Positions 1-8,830 of a stretch of 34,869 nucleotides of DNA are shown piece by piece (within the stretch, counting starts at the first letter, position 1; every line of letters starts with the position of its first letter). Below the pieces are notes generated by a model. It was not told where the DNA came from, ran no database searches, and saw nothing but the letters and a program-made list of their open reading frames with translations. The position numbers and the translations under genes were made by a program. Location of the stretch: positions 1-34,869 of the forward strand of contig MVRV01000171.1 of the NCBI GenBank assembly GCA_002068015.1. Reading direction: 5' to 3'. Origin of the DNA: Smithella sp. PtaU1.Bin162. Lineage in GTDB: Bacteria; Desulfobacterota; Syntrophia; Syntrophales; Smithellaceae.

Positions 1-104
1 TTTTTGACCGGAGAAGGATGGTTACGGTAAATTCATAATTTTTCGACTTCGTGAATACAATAACTCAATAATTGACTGATTAAAGAATTTGTGCAAAAGT
101 TCAA

Positions 105-137
105 CCGGCAATGCATTAATGATTAATGCACGGCCGG
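105..137 (+). repeat. Imperfect inverted repeat in the leader of the GNAT gene
   Basis: The arms TGCATTAAT (112-120) and ATTAATGCA (122-130) are perfectly complementary around one base. They are flanked by CCGGC (105-109) and GCCGG (133-137). There is no T-tract on either side, so this is not a clear intrinsic terminator. It could be a protein-binding dyad or a leader hairpin about 100 bases before the first gene. I see no gene in bases 1-240. Confidence 0.35.
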
Positions 138-242
138 GAAGCAAGCGATGAGGGGGTAATCACACATAATTTTACTGCAAAGGGAATACCAGGCTATTCA
201 ACGTATCATTACAGGTCTTTACAAAGAAAGGAGAAATGAGAC

Positions 243-1262
243 ATGAAGATTAATGTTCCAGACCAGGCTTACGGCAACTACAAGATTCGATTGATGCGGG
301 ATTCAGAAGCGCCGGCGGTGGTTGATCTTTACCGGGCCGTCTATGGTGATCATTTTCCGATCAAGGAGATGTACGATCCCAAATTCATTATCAGGCAGCA
401 GGAAGAGGGCCTGATGTACCGGGTGGTGGCGGTGGACGCCTCCGATAAGGTGCTCGCCCAACATGCCATGTATCGTTTGGCGGAAACCTACCACGGTCTG
501 TATGAAGGGGGACAGGGCATGGTTTATCCGGAACATCGCGGCAAGGGATTCAGCAATGTCCTGCAGGAGTATATCGCAGGGCCGCTCGCGTCGGCGGTAG
601 GAGTGGAGGAATTTTGGGGCGAATCGGTGACCAATCATGTGATGATGCAGAAAGCCGCTCTTAACGTCGGCGTAAAAGAGTCGGGAATTGAACTGGAAAT
701 AATGCCCGCCGAATCCTATCAAGCGGAAAAATCTGCACCCGGCCGCGTCGGCGCTGTTGTCTGCTTTCTTGTAGTCAAGGAAAAACCGCAAACAATCTTC
801 TTGCCCGATCCGTACGCGCAACTGCTCAAGAAGATCTATGAAAACGGAAAGAGAAACCGAAAGTTTGCAGCCGGTGTTCAGGTTTTGCCGGAAGGAGTCC
901 GGAGTCGTTATACCGATACCTTCATTTCCTCCGCCGGCGTGCTGCGTGTTTCTCTCTTTGAAGCAGGGAAAGACTTGTCAGATGTTATGACCGGACTCGT
1001 TAAAAAATATACTGCCGCCGGGGCCGTGGTGCTGCAGGTGCTTTTACCTCTGGATAAACCCTGGAGCGGAGCGGCAACGGAAGCTTTGAACCGTCAGGGA
1101 TTTTTCTTTTCCGCCCTCGTTCCCCGCTGGTTTGACGGCGATGCCCTGATGCTGCAAAAGCTGATTCGTCCCACTAACTATGACGAAATGAAAATTCATA
1201 CGGATTTTGCCAAGGAGATGCTGAAATTCATTATTGACGACCGTATCCGCGTAAAATCATGA
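243..1262 (+). CDS. GNAT-family N-acetyltransferase-like protein
   Basis: The 339-residue protein begins with a GNAT-type fold: an N-terminal strand 'YKIRLMRDSEAPAVVDLY' (residues 13-30) and an acetyl-CoA pyrophosphate-loop-like segment EHRGKGFS (97-104) directly after 'GMVYP'. GNAT enzymes move an acyl group from acyl-CoA to an amine; no substrate can be read here. The protein is about twice the usual GNAT length, and the C-terminal 160 residues may be a second, degenerate GNAT-like or substrate domain. The start is ATG 243, supported by AAGGAG at 228-233. The gene stands alone: the next gene lies beyond a strong terminator at 1377-1410. Confidence is good for the family and low for the function. 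Confidence 0.72.
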   Translation: MKINVPDQAYGNYKIRLMRDSEAPAVVDLYRAVYGDHFPIKEMYDPKFIIRQQEEGLMYRVVAVDASDKVLAQHAMYRLAETYHGLYEGGQGMVYPEHRGKGFSNVLQEYIAGPLASAVGVEEFWGESVTNHVMMQKAALNVGVKESGIELEIMPAESYQAEKSAPGRVGAVVCFLVVKEKPQTIFLPDPYAQLLKKIYENGKRNRKFAAGVQVLPEGVRSRYTDTFISSAGVLRVSLFEAGKDLSDVMTGLVKKYTAAGAVVLQVLLPLDKPWSGAATEALNRQGFFFSALVPRWFDGDALMLQKLIRPTNYDEMKIHTDFAKEMLKFIIDDRIRVKS

Positions 1263-1376
1263 GCAGTCCGGGAAAAATGTTTTGAGGGCAGTTTTTCAGG
1301 ATCAAGGATACGGAGCATAATATGTAATTCATCGGACAATGGATGCTTTTCATTGTTTGCTTGCCTTTCCTAACTG

Positions 1377-1410
1377 GACAAAAGGCCGGGCCTGGGCCCG
1401 GCCTTTTGTC
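1377..1410 (+). terminator. Strong rho-independent terminator after the GNAT gene
   Basis: The perfect 16-bp inverted repeat has a left arm GACAAAAGGCCGGGCC (1377-1392) and a right arm GGCCCGGCCTTTTGTC (1395-1410), with only two bases between. The A-rich and T-rich outer parts of the arms make it usable from either strand. It lies 115 bp after the stop of the GNAT gene and separates it from the PAS gene. Confidence 0.85.
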
Positions 1411-1498
1411 GGATTGAAGATAATTAAAATGAATAACAACAGCGGGGCAAAATAAAACTTATAAAAGAAATGGCCTTAGATGCCGGAAAGCTGGTTCA

Positions 1499-2524
1499 GT
1501 GGAAGAATCGAAAACAAATTGTCAGAAGCGGGATAATGAGCTGCAGGAAAGCAAGGAGCTTTATACAAAACTTGTCAATACCATTCCCGATGTTATTGTC
1601 CGTACCGACCTCGAGGGTAAAATTCTGTTTGTGAATGACCATACTCTTCAGATCAGTGATTATAGCCGTGCTGAACTGGAAGGTCGGAACATGCTCATGT
1701 TTATAGCTCCCGAGGAGTGGGACAGAGTGGTTCAAAACACATTGCTCATGATGGAGCGCAGACTGGGCCCGCGGGAATATCTGATGACGATGAAAGACGG
1801 CAGAAAGATACCCTTCGAAGTGAATGGCGATGTCCTGCGCAGTGAGGACGGTACACCATTCGGACTTGTATTTGTGTGCCGAGATATTACCGACCGCAAA
1901 CTGGCCGAGGAGACGATACATAAATCATATGCTCTCCTGCAAAGCGTAGTGGAGAGTTCCAAAGAAATTGTAATTTTTGCTCTGGACCGGCAATACAGGT
2001 ATATCGCTTTTAATGAAAATCATTCTGAAACCATGAAACGGATATGGGGTGCGGATATTGTTCTGGGAAGCAGCATGCTGGAATATATCAAGAACCCCGA
2101 AGACAGGATGAAGGCAAAAAACAACTTTGACTGCGCCCTGTCGGGGAAATCTTTCAAGGTATCCGAGGCATACGGGGACACAGCGCTGGAGCGCAGATAC
2201 TATGAGGATATCTACAATCCGATAATTGATGAAAATGGTAATGTCATCGGACTCACACTGTTCCTCACCGACGTCACCGACCGCAGGCTGGCGGAAGCAG
2301 AGCGTGAGAAGATTATTGCGGAACTTCAGCAAGCCCTGTCACAGGTCAAAACGTTAAGCGGTTTGCTTCCGATATGTGCCTCCTGCAAAAAAATTCGTGA
2401 CGATAAGGGTTATTGGCATCAGGTTGAGTTGTATGTCCGGGATCGTACGAAAGCGGAATTCAGTCATGGCATATGTCCGGATTGCGCACAAAGATTGTAT
2501 CCGGAATATTATACGAAAAAATAA
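1499..2524 (+). CDS. Orphan two-PAS sensor protein with C-terminal Cys4 module
   Basis: Two PAS domains are visible (about residues 15-130 and 140-260), each ending in the S-box-like 'DITDRKLAEE' or 'DVTDRRLAEA' sequence. A short amphipathic coiled-coil follows (about 262-288). There is no histidine kinase, GGDEF, EAL or HTH domain. The protein ends in a compact module with C293-x2-C296 ('PICASCKKIRDDKGYW') and C326-x2-C329 ('GICPDCAQRLYPE'), which looks like a zinc-ribbon or cluster-binding fold. From memory, this tail recurs on PAS and receiver proteins of Desulfobacterota; its role is unknown to me. The start is GTG 1499. The Shine-Dalgarno sequence is weak (GGAAAG, 1485-1490), so the start is uncertain; the frame is open upstream but I see no better start. 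It is presumably a cytoplasmic redox or ligand sensor that acts on a partner encoded elsewhere. Confidence 0.8.
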   Translation: MEESKTNCQKRDNELQESKELYTKLVNTIPDVIVRTDLEGKILFVNDHTLQISDYSRAELEGRNMLMFIAPEEWDRVVQNTLLMMERRLGPREYLMTMKDGRKIPFEVNGDVLRSEDGTPFGLVFVCRDITDRKLAEETIHKSYALLQSVVESSKEIVIFALDRQYRYIAFNENHSETMKRIWGADIVLGSSMLEYIKNPEDRMKAKNNFDCALSGKSFKVSEAYGDTALERRYYEDIYNPIIDENGNVIGLTLFLTDVTDRRLAEAEREKIIAELQQALSQVKTLSGLLPICASCKKIRDDKGYWHQVELYVRDRTKAEFSHGICPDCAQRLYPEYYTKK

Positions 2525-2654
2525 TAAATTAATTGATAATATCTTAACGCTTCTTTATTGCTCCTCATATGTTAAAATTACGGACTCATAAGGGTAGCCA
2601 ACATTTCCGCTGATTCAGTAACTTTGCAAATTCAGGAAGAGGTTTTCCATATTA

Positions 2655-2900
2655 TTATTTCTTTAAACGCATGTCGGCCTGAATGTCAGCCACTTCTTTT
2701 TTTATTTTTTGATAGGCAAGAAAGCTGTGCAAAAACCACCCAAGAGCAAAACCTATGGCTAATGCAAAAAAAATCAGCAGGGCGAGAGACAAGGAAATTG
2801 ACCAGAAGAAGAGACTGACAGTAACAGCTGACACATTTTGTGTGACAAAAATGACGACGAGACAGGACACAACAATCAGCAGAATTATCTTTAAATTCAA
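2655..2900 (-). CDS. LapA-like (DUF1049) small inner-membrane protein
   Basis: The 81-residue protein has two hydrophobic segments (about residues 3-22 and 31-58), the 'FVTQN' motif after the first helix, the 'FALGWFLHSF' end of the second, and a basic/coiled C-terminal tail 'YQKIKKEVADIQADMRLKK'. This is the architecture of LapA/YciS (DUF1049) proteins, which help assemble lipopolysaccharide at the inner membrane together with LapB. I chose TTG 2900 because GGGAGA (2908-2913) sits seven bases upstream. An upstream in-frame TTG at 2930 would add ten residues and has no ribosome-binding site. No lapB lies next to it. The gene is alone on this strand between two + strand genes. Confidence 0.75.
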   Translation of the reverse strand: MNLKIILLIVVSCLVVIFVTQNVSAVTVSLFFWSISLSLALLIFFALAIGFALGWFLHSFLAYQKIKKEVADIQADMRLKK

Positions 2901-3196
2901 TTCGTGGTCTCCCAATGGATATAATGACAATCGGATTATGATGCCCCGCTGCTTGCGGCTAAGTAAATATTTTCATAAAAAATACTTCATGTTATCGGTG
3001 AATGCAATATAAATATTGGTACCGGATGCCACAATTCAAGTGGTAAACAGCAATTTTGTGGTGCAAGAACTTCTTCCTGCTGCTTTTCTTGTGTTTTCAA
3101 TTTCCGCAATATTTCGATTGAAAATAATTAAAAAATGAACTTAATAAGGCTCCGGTATGAGCATCCGGAAAAAATTAAAGATATGGGAGTTGGAAC

Positions 3197-4189
3197 ATGA
3201 AAGGCGAATTTTCTAATGTGAACGTTGAAATTTTAAAAAAGACATTAATCCTTTTGTCGTTTTTCTTTTGTCTGTTGATAACGCCGCCGCCAGGCTTTGC
3301 CCAGTCGGTTGTGATCGATGCCGGCATGAGCCCCAACCAAACCGCGTGGGCTTTTGACCGGGATGCCCGTGATGCAAATAAAGAAGTAACGTTCTGGTTT
3401 CGTGTACAAAAGGAGAGTATTTATAAATATAACTTCAGGGCACAGGTCTTCCGTCCCGACGGCTCGGAGGTTTGGAATACATCATACGGATTTAACGTGG
3501 AAGGATATGCCGACCAGAAGTTGACATTCCCGGTTTTTTTCTATGACCGGAGTCCGAATAAGCTGGCTTTGTCGTTCGGTATGTGGAAAGTCAGAACGGC
3601 GGTTTATGAAAAGGAGTCCAAAAGAGAAGTTTCCGTAAAAGAGTATTCTATCGCTTTTAGCGATGGCAAAAAACAGACACCAGCGGCGGAGGTCAGTTTG
3701 CCCGGCAAGAGTGGCAACCCCTTTCCCGTTCCTTCTTTTCAATACAAGCAATGGAGATTGAAAAACTGGGGTCTGGGGATCTATGACGAAGTTTCCGTTG
3801 GCCCGAATACCTATGACAGAGAAATTAGATCGATTGACGTCCGGGATACTTTTTCCGTCAAGGAAGCCCTGAATGCCTGGGGCAAGGGGCACAAGTTCGG
3901 AGCAATGCTGGAAGGACCACCCGTCAATACTTACTTCAATACCAACCAATTACCCCAATATGTTTTCGGGTATATCCTTAAGCATCCCGACGGAGATAAC
4001 AACGGGCTGAATCCGCGATACCGCACAAGTTCATATTGCAACAATCCGGGAGCAGTTCTTTTTTCTTTTGACATCAGGAAATTGGGGCGTTACCGCATTG
4101 AATTCCTGCTTCGGGAGCGTGACAAACCCGATTGGGAGGAATCATCATGGGTGCCTATTGGAGGTTTCGACTTTACCTTGACGCAGTAG
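3197..4189 (+). CDS. Exported protein of unknown function
   Basis: The 330-residue protein has an N-terminal signal peptide: a basic start with 'ILKK', a hydrophobic core 'TLILLSFFFCLLI', and a likely signal-peptidase I site after 'GFAQ'. The mature part is rich in aromatic and beta-strand-type sequence, with no cysteine pair or catalytic motif I recognise. 'KEVTFWFRVQKESIYKYNFRAQVFRPDGSEVW' suggests an immunoglobulin-like beta sandwich near the N-terminus. It is probably periplasmic. The start ATG 3197 has GGAG about eight bases upstream. The 266 bp before it hold no clear promoter. Neighbours are unrelated, so context gives no function. Confidence 0.7.
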   Translation: MKGEFSNVNVEILKKTLILLSFFFCLLITPPPGFAQSVVIDAGMSPNQTAWAFDRDARDANKEVTFWFRVQKESIYKYNFRAQVFRPDGSEVWNTSYGFNVEGYADQKLTFPVFFYDRSPNKLALSFGMWKVRTAVYEKESKREVSVKEYSIAFSDGKKQTPAAEVSLPGKSGNPFPVPSFQYKQWRLKNWGLGIYDEVSVGPNTYDREIRSIDVRDTFSVKEALNAWGKGHKFGAMLEGPPVNTYFNTNQLPQYVFGYILKHPDGDNNGLNPRYRTSSYCNNPGAVLFSFDIRKLGRYRIEFLLRERDKPDWEESSWVPIGGFDFTLTQ

Positions 4190-4313
4190 ATTCAGCAGAC
4201 TATTTGTTGTCCGGCCTAAGCCAGGGAATTACCGTATCGGGTGCAGAAATCATACCTGAGATTACGATTGCAATATGGCTCGAGTTAAAACTTATTATAA
4301 TTAGAGCACTTCT

Positions 4314-5486
4314 TTATTGACGCACCCGCTCAGGCTGATAAATGAAATAAAATAAAAAAATTGCCGCAAACGACAGCGATCCCAAAATCAAAAAGGCCGG
4401 TGTGTAAGTACCAGTTGTATCAAATATTTTTCCGGCCAGGGGAGGGGCGATAAAACCGGCAAAACCGTTGAACGGCATAAGTATGGAATAAATAATTCCC
4501 ATCCTTTCCGTTCCATAAGTATGGGCAATTTCCGCAGCATAAAGCACCATAACGGAGGCATAGTTAAAACCGGCAAAAAAAGCGAAGATTTGGAAAGATA
4601 TGCCGCCTGTTATGGCAACCGGTGCAGCCAGACAAACAATACTGGTGCTGACAAGCGAAAGAATAATTACTTTTTTCCCGGCCATCAGATTGCCGATCAG
4701 GCCCCAGCCAATCCGGCCCAGGGTGTTGAAAAGTGCAACTACGGTTACTGCCGCTCCGGCAACAACCAGACTTAAATCCAAAGAAAGGCCGAAAGGCTTA
4801 ATATTCCCAATGCACATTAAGCCGACACATGATCCCGGAAAAAATCCGCATAAAAGCCCCCAGAAGTTGCGATCCCTTAAGATAGCTGTAATTTTCAGGT
4901 GAGGTTTGCTGATCATTGTATTTTTTTCAGCAGGAGGATTCTGTAAAAATAAAGAGGCTGTTGTGATGATCAGGAGAGAGCAAATGCCCAGATATTGGAA
5001 AATAGTCAGAACATCGACTTGCCGGGCCAGCAGATATTCACCAAGGCGGGAAACAAATATGGCGCTACCCCCGAACCCGGCCACAACTATGCCGATTACC
5101 AAACTTCTATGCTGCGGAAAACATTTTGTCACACAGGGAAGTGCGCTCATGTAGCATAGCCCCGAGCCAATGGCACTGCAGATTCCTATGAGGACTAACA
5201 AAGAAGTATATGATCCGGTAGAATAACCCGCCAGGATATAACTTGCGCCGTAGATGATCCCGCCGATAAAAGATGTAATCCGCGGGCCGATGCGGGTTTC
5301 CAGCTTACTGCCAACGAACATAAAACAAGTTACAACAAAAATTGCCGTACCGAAGACCGTCTGTGTTTGGGCAACGGAGAATCCATAGTTCTGTTTCAAA
5401 ACGGGGACGAATGTGCTCCACGCCAGATGAAAGCCGATGAAAAGCATCATCAGGAATGCTGCAATTAAAATTATATATCTTTTCAT
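4314..5486 (-). CDS. MFS transporter, oxalate/formate antiporter (OFA)-like
   Basis: The 390-residue protein has about twelve hydrophobic segments, typical of the major facilitator superfamily. The N-terminal 'FHLAWSTFVPVLKQNYGFSV', the 'GSKLETRIGPR' loop between helices 2 and 3, and 'GSGLCYMSALPCVTKCFPQHR' in the fourth/fifth helix region resemble the OFA group of monocarboxylate and formate/oxalate exchangers. The substrate is unknown. An inner-membrane carboxylate carrier would suit a fermentative or syntrophic organism. Start ATG 5486 has AAGGAT about six bases upstream. It is transcribed away from the substrate-binding lipoprotein gene at 5660, so the two share the 173-bp region between them. 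Confidence 0.85.
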   Translation of the reverse strand: MKRYIILIAAFLMMLFIGFHLAWSTFVPVLKQNYGFSVAQTQTVFGTAIFVVTCFMFVGSKLETRIGPRITSFIGGIIYGASYILAGYSTGSYTSLLVLIGICSAIGSGLCYMSALPCVTKCFPQHRSLVIGIVVAGFGGSAIFVSRLGEYLLARQVDVLTIFQYLGICSLLIITTASLFLQNPPAEKNTMISKPHLKITAILRDRNFWGLLCGFFPGSCVGLMCIGNIKPFGLSLDLSLVVAGAAVTVVALFNTLGRIGWGLIGNLMAGKKVIILSLVSTSIVCLAAPVAITGGISFQIFAFFAGFNYASVMVLYAAEIAHTYGTERMGIIYSILMPFNGFAGFIAPPLAGKIFDTTGTYTPAFLILGSLSFAAIFLFYFIYQPERVRQ

Positions 5487-5659
5487 AAATTATCCTTGAA
5501 ATGCTGAATCGATCTATAAGATAAATAACCCGGTGTCAATGAGGGAAAGTTTTTCCAGGTCGTAAGATCAAGGGTTTTTGATGTAAAATTTCTATTATTG
5601 TGCTATGCAAGCCGCATATTTGCGCACTACATCACTACATCTCGGGGAAGGGACCATTT

Positions 5660-6445
5660 ATGAAAAAAATCGTTTGTTGCAGTTTGCTATTGAGCTTAGT
5701 TATCCTTACCGGTTGTGTATGCACAACTCAGCAAAGCACGAAAGGTAATAACGGGATTAAAATATTGACGGAAGAATATCCTCCGGTAACTTTTATGAAA
5801 GACGGGAAGGTCACCGGTTTTGCAACGGACGTGGTCAGAGAGATTATTGCACGGCAGGGTATTGCGGATAATATTCAATTGACCTCATGGGATGAAGCCT
5901 ACAATGTGGCGTTGCGTAATCCGAATGTAGTTATCTTCAGCACGGAAAGAACGGAAAAACGGGAAAAACTGTTCCGGTGGGTGGGTCCGGTCGGTAAAAA
6001 CAGCGCGATCTTTTACGCTAAGAAGGGTTCGGGAATCAAAATCAAAAGTCTCGATGATGCCAAAAAAATTGCCGCCATTGCCACGACCACCAACTGGTTT
6101 ACCGAGCAGTATCTGAAAGATAAAGGTTTTAAAAATCTGGTTTCTTCTCCTCTTCCCGCGACCAGTGTTCAACAGCTGATGAACGGAAAAGCGCAGATTT
6201 CCATTTTTACCGATATTACCATACCGGAAATTGTGAGGAATGCAGGATACAGCATGGATGATCTGGAACCAGTTTTTACCGTGAGCAGTACCTATTTTTA
6301 CATTGCCGTTTCGCTCGGGACCCCTGATGAAACAGTCCGAAAATGGCAGTCTGTCCTGGATGATTTGAAGGCGGACGGCACCTTCGAAAAGATATACCGG
6401 AGCTATATTCCGAATGCGGATTTGCGTGATCTGATCAAAAGATAG
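5660..6445 (+). CDS. Substrate-binding lipoprotein, SBP family 3
   Basis: The protein belongs to the periplasmic solute-binding family 3, which usually binds polar amino acids for ABC transporters or acts as a sensor module. The start ATG 5660 follows GGGAAGGGA (ending near 5653) and gives a short lipoprotein signal with lipobox L16-T17-G18-C19. An ATG at 5600 would put 20 odd residues before the signal and is rejected. Family marks include 'ILTEEYPPVTFMKDGKVTGFATDVVREII' and 'GNAQISIFTD'-like text near the middle. No permease or ATPase gene is adjacent, so it is an orphan binding protein. The mature length of about 240 residues is normal for the family. Confidence 0.85.
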   Translation: MKKIVCCSLLLSLVILTGCVCTTQQSTKGNNGIKILTEEYPPVTFMKDGKVTGFATDVVREIIARQGIADNIQLTSWDEAYNVALRNPNVVIFSTERTEKREKLFRWVGPVGKNSAIFYAKKGSGIKIKSLDDAKKIAAIATTTNWFTEQYLKDKGFKNLVSSPLPATSVQQLMNGKAQISIFTDITIPEIVRNAGYSMDDLEPVFTVSSTYFYIAVSLGTPDETVRKWQSVLDDLKADGTFEKIYRSYIPNADLRDLIKR

Positions 6446-6502
6446 ATTACAGAGCCGTCAAACGTTAATGGAATTATTTTCATGGGGTCTCCTGAGAAAC
6501 AC

Positions 6503-6952
6503 ATGAAAATCTATTTTGCCGGATCGATCCGGGCAGGCCGGGATGACGCCGCGATATATGAAGCCATGATTACGTGGTTACGATCTTTCGGAGAAGTGTT
6601 GACCGAACACGTGGGCGACCCCGCTCTCTCGGCGGCGGGCAATGACGGACCCGGCGATCGACATATCCACGACCGCGATATGGCCTGGCTTTTCTCCTGT
6701 GATCTTGTGGTGGCCGAAGTTACGGTGCCATCCCTGGGAGTCGGCTATGAGTTGGGATGGGCTGCGGCATTAAAAAAACCGGTCTTATGTCTTAATCGAT
6801 CCACCGCGGGGCGATCATTGTCCGCTATGATTGCCGGCAGCCCCGGGATCCAAACCGCCGCATATTCTTCGCTGGCCGAAGCCAAAACAATCACGGAGGA
6901 ATTCATTCGCAAGAACGCCCACGGAGGCACTGGCTCTGCAAGGAGTATTTAG
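6503..6952 (+). CDS. DNPH1/Rcl-like 2'-deoxynucleoside 5'-phosphate N-hydrolase
   Basis: The protein matches the nucleoside 2-deoxyribosyltransferase fold and specifically the DNPH1 (Rcl) type, which cleaves the glycosidic bond of deoxynucleoside monophosphates. Visible family marks are 'KIYFAGSIRAGR', 'VLTEHVG', 'GDRHIHDRDMAWL' and 'VVAEVTVPSLGVGYELG'; the Glu of GVGYELG fits the catalytic Glu. 'NRSTAGRSLSAMI' also matches. I prefer ATG 6503, whose product begins MKIYFAG like the core fold; an in-frame ATG at 6482 would add seven residues and neither has a strong ribosome-binding site. The stop codon is immediately followed by the ATG of the U32 gene, so the two are probably cotranscribed. 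It may clean the nucleotide pool or salvage bases. Confidence 0.85.
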   Translation: MKIYFAGSIRAGRDDAAIYEAMITWLRSFGEVLTEHVGDPALSAAGNDGPGDRHIHDRDMAWLFSCDLVVAEVTVPSLGVGYELGWAAALKKPVLCLNRSTAGRSLSAMIAGSPGIQTAAYSSLAEAKTITEEFIRKNAHGGTGSARSI

Positions 6953-8830
6953 ATGGTCACATCGCTGGAATTACTGGCACCGGCCGGCAGCGCCGCCATT
7001 GGTATCGCCGCGATCGATCACGGGGCGGATGCCGTATATATCGGTGCTCCGAAATTTTCCGCCCGGGCCGCAGCCGGAGTGAGCCTCTCGGATATTGACC
7101 GCCTGATCCGGCATGCGCACCTCTATTACGCTAAGGTCTATGTGGCGCTCAACACCATCCTGACGGACCGGGAACTTGCCGAGGCGCTCGATATTATCCG
7201 GGAAGTCTATGAGTTGGGTGCCGACGCCCTGATTATTCAGGATGTTGGCTTGCTTGAGCTTGCCCTCCCGCCGATTCCCCTTATTGCCAGCACCCAAATG
7301 CACAACAATACTCTTGAAAAAATCCGGTTCCTTGAGGCCGTGGGTTTTCAACGGGTGATCCTGGCGCGCGAACTCTCTTGCGACGAGATTGCCGATATTC
7401 GCCGGAATTCCCGAATAGAGCTGGAAGCTTTTGTGCACGGGGCATTATGCGTTTCCTACAGCGGACAATGTTATATGAGTCAGGCCGTGACCGGACGGAG
7501 CGGCAATCGTGGTATCTGCGCACAGCCTTGCCGTTCCCGCTACACCTTAATGGATGGCGACGGCAATATTATCCGGCAAAACAAATTTCTCCTTTCCCTT
7601 CAAGATCTGAACCTGATGAACTTCATACCGGATCTAGTTGCCGCCGGAGTCACCTCTTTTAAAATTGAGGGCAGATACAAGGGAATCGATTATGTAAAAA
7701 ATGTGACCGCCGCTTATCGGCAGGCTATCGACCGGTTTATCAGCGAACATCCCGGTTACCGGAAGAGCAGTTCCGGGAAAAGCGCGCTTACCTTTTCACC
7801 GGACCCGGAAAGGACCTTCAACCGCGGCTATACACAATACTTCCTTTCCGGCAAAAGAGAAAAAGTTGCCTCGCTCGACACACAGAAATCCATAGGACAG
7901 CATGTGGGTGAAATCACCGGCGTGGAAAATAATTATTTTAAAATAGCCCGCCATGATCTGCAAAACGGGGACGGGCTTTGCTTTTTCACAAAGAAAAATG
8001 ATCTGGCCGGTTTTCGGGTGGAGCGGGTGGATAAGGGAAAAATCTATCCGAACAGTATGAAGGGGCTCGCCATCGGTACTTCTCTCTATCGCAACTACGA
8101 CCTGGCCTTCACGCGAATTCTGAAGAAATCTTCGGGTGACCGCCGCATAGCGGTGGAAATGGATTTCCGGCAGGAGAATAACTCCATCCGCCTTACGGTA
8201 AGAGACGAAGACGGCAATACGGCCGAAGCGGTCAAGGATGTTTTGCTTGAGCCTTCCCGGGATCCGGCTCAAACCGGAAAACAGACAGAGACACACCTGA
8301 TGAGTACCGGCAACACTCCCTACCGGGTGGTCAGTCTGACGATTGAACCTCAGGGACCGTCTTTTCTTCCGGCCGGGACGCTAAACGGCATCCGGCGGGA
8401 TGTTTTGGAGAAGCTCACCATAATTCGGCGTGAAGCATGCCCCCGCCGGAGCATACCGTTTATACCCAACGACGTTCCCTATCCGGAAAAAAAGCTCGAC
8501 TTCCACGCCAATGTCGTAAACGCCCTGGCCCGGCGATTCTATGAACGTCATGGTGCGGTAGTCACGGAGCCCGCTTTGGAAACCCTTTCCGTTACGACCG
8601 GAAAAACCGTCATGACCACCCGCTACTGTATCCGTTATCAACTGGATTTATGTCCCCATGGGCGAAATTCGGGTCGCTCCATTCGGGAGCCTCTCCGGAT
8701 CAGAGATGGTCATCATACCTATCGTCTCGAATTTGACTGCCGGCAGTGCCGAATGTTTTTGATCCTGGAGGGAAAAAACAGTCTGAAAAAACGCAAATTG
8801 ACGAGAAAGGAAAGAGAGGTGAGATCATGA
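6953..8830 (+). CDS. Peptidase U32-family protein (RlhA/YdcP-like)
   Basis: The N-terminal half is a U32 TIM-barrel-like domain: 'LELLAPAGS' (5-13), 'GADAVYIGAPKFSAR' (24-38), and the four-cysteine set C166, C173, C189, C193 around 'SGQCYMS' and 'SGNRGICAQPCR'. Those cysteines hold an Fe-S cluster in U32 RNA- and ubiquinone-hydroxylating members. At 625 residues, with a long C-terminal region and a cysteine-rich end ('RYCIRYQLDLCPH', 'CRQCRMFLI'), it resembles E. coli RlhA (23S rRNA C2501 hydroxylation). That specific activity is an inference. AAGGAG at 6940-6945 precedes ATG 6953. Its TGA overlaps the ATG of the next gene (ATGA, 8827-8830), so translation is likely coupled. Confidence 0.87.
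   Translation: MVTSLELLAPAGSAAIGIAAIDHGADAVYIGAPKFSARAAAGVSLSDIDRLIRHAHLYYAKVYVALNTILTDRELAEALDIIREVYELGADALIIQDVGLLELALPPIPLIASTQMHNNTLEKIRFLEAVGFQRVILARELSCDEIADIRRNSRIELEAFVHGALCVSYSGQCYMSQAVTGRSGNRGICAQPCRSRYTLMDGDGNIIRQNKFLLSLQDLNLMNFIPDLVAAGVTSFKIEGRYKGIDYVKNVTAAYRQAIDRFISEHPGYRKSSSGKSALTFSPDPERTFNRGYTQYFLSGKREKVASLDTQKSIGQHVGEITGVENNYFKIARHDLQNGDGLCFFTKKNDLAGFRVERVDKGKIYPNSMKGLAIGTSLYRNYDLAFTRILKKSSGDRRIAVEMDFRQENNSIRLTVRDEDGNTAEAVKDVLLEPSRDPAQTGKQTETHLMSTGNTPYRVVSLTIEPQGPSFLPAGTLNGIRRDVLEKLTIIRREACPRRSIPFIPNDVPYPEKKLDFHANVVNALARRFYERHGAVVTEPALETLSVTTGKTVMTTRYCIRYQLDLCPHGRNSGRSIREPLRIRDGHHTYRLEFDCRQCRMFLILEGKNSLKKRKLTRKEREVRS

Noticed and set aside
3135-3200. Short upstream reading frame of 21 codons whose stop overlaps ATG 3197
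   Set aside because: It has no ribosome-binding site and its composition is unremarkable; the overlap is probably chance.
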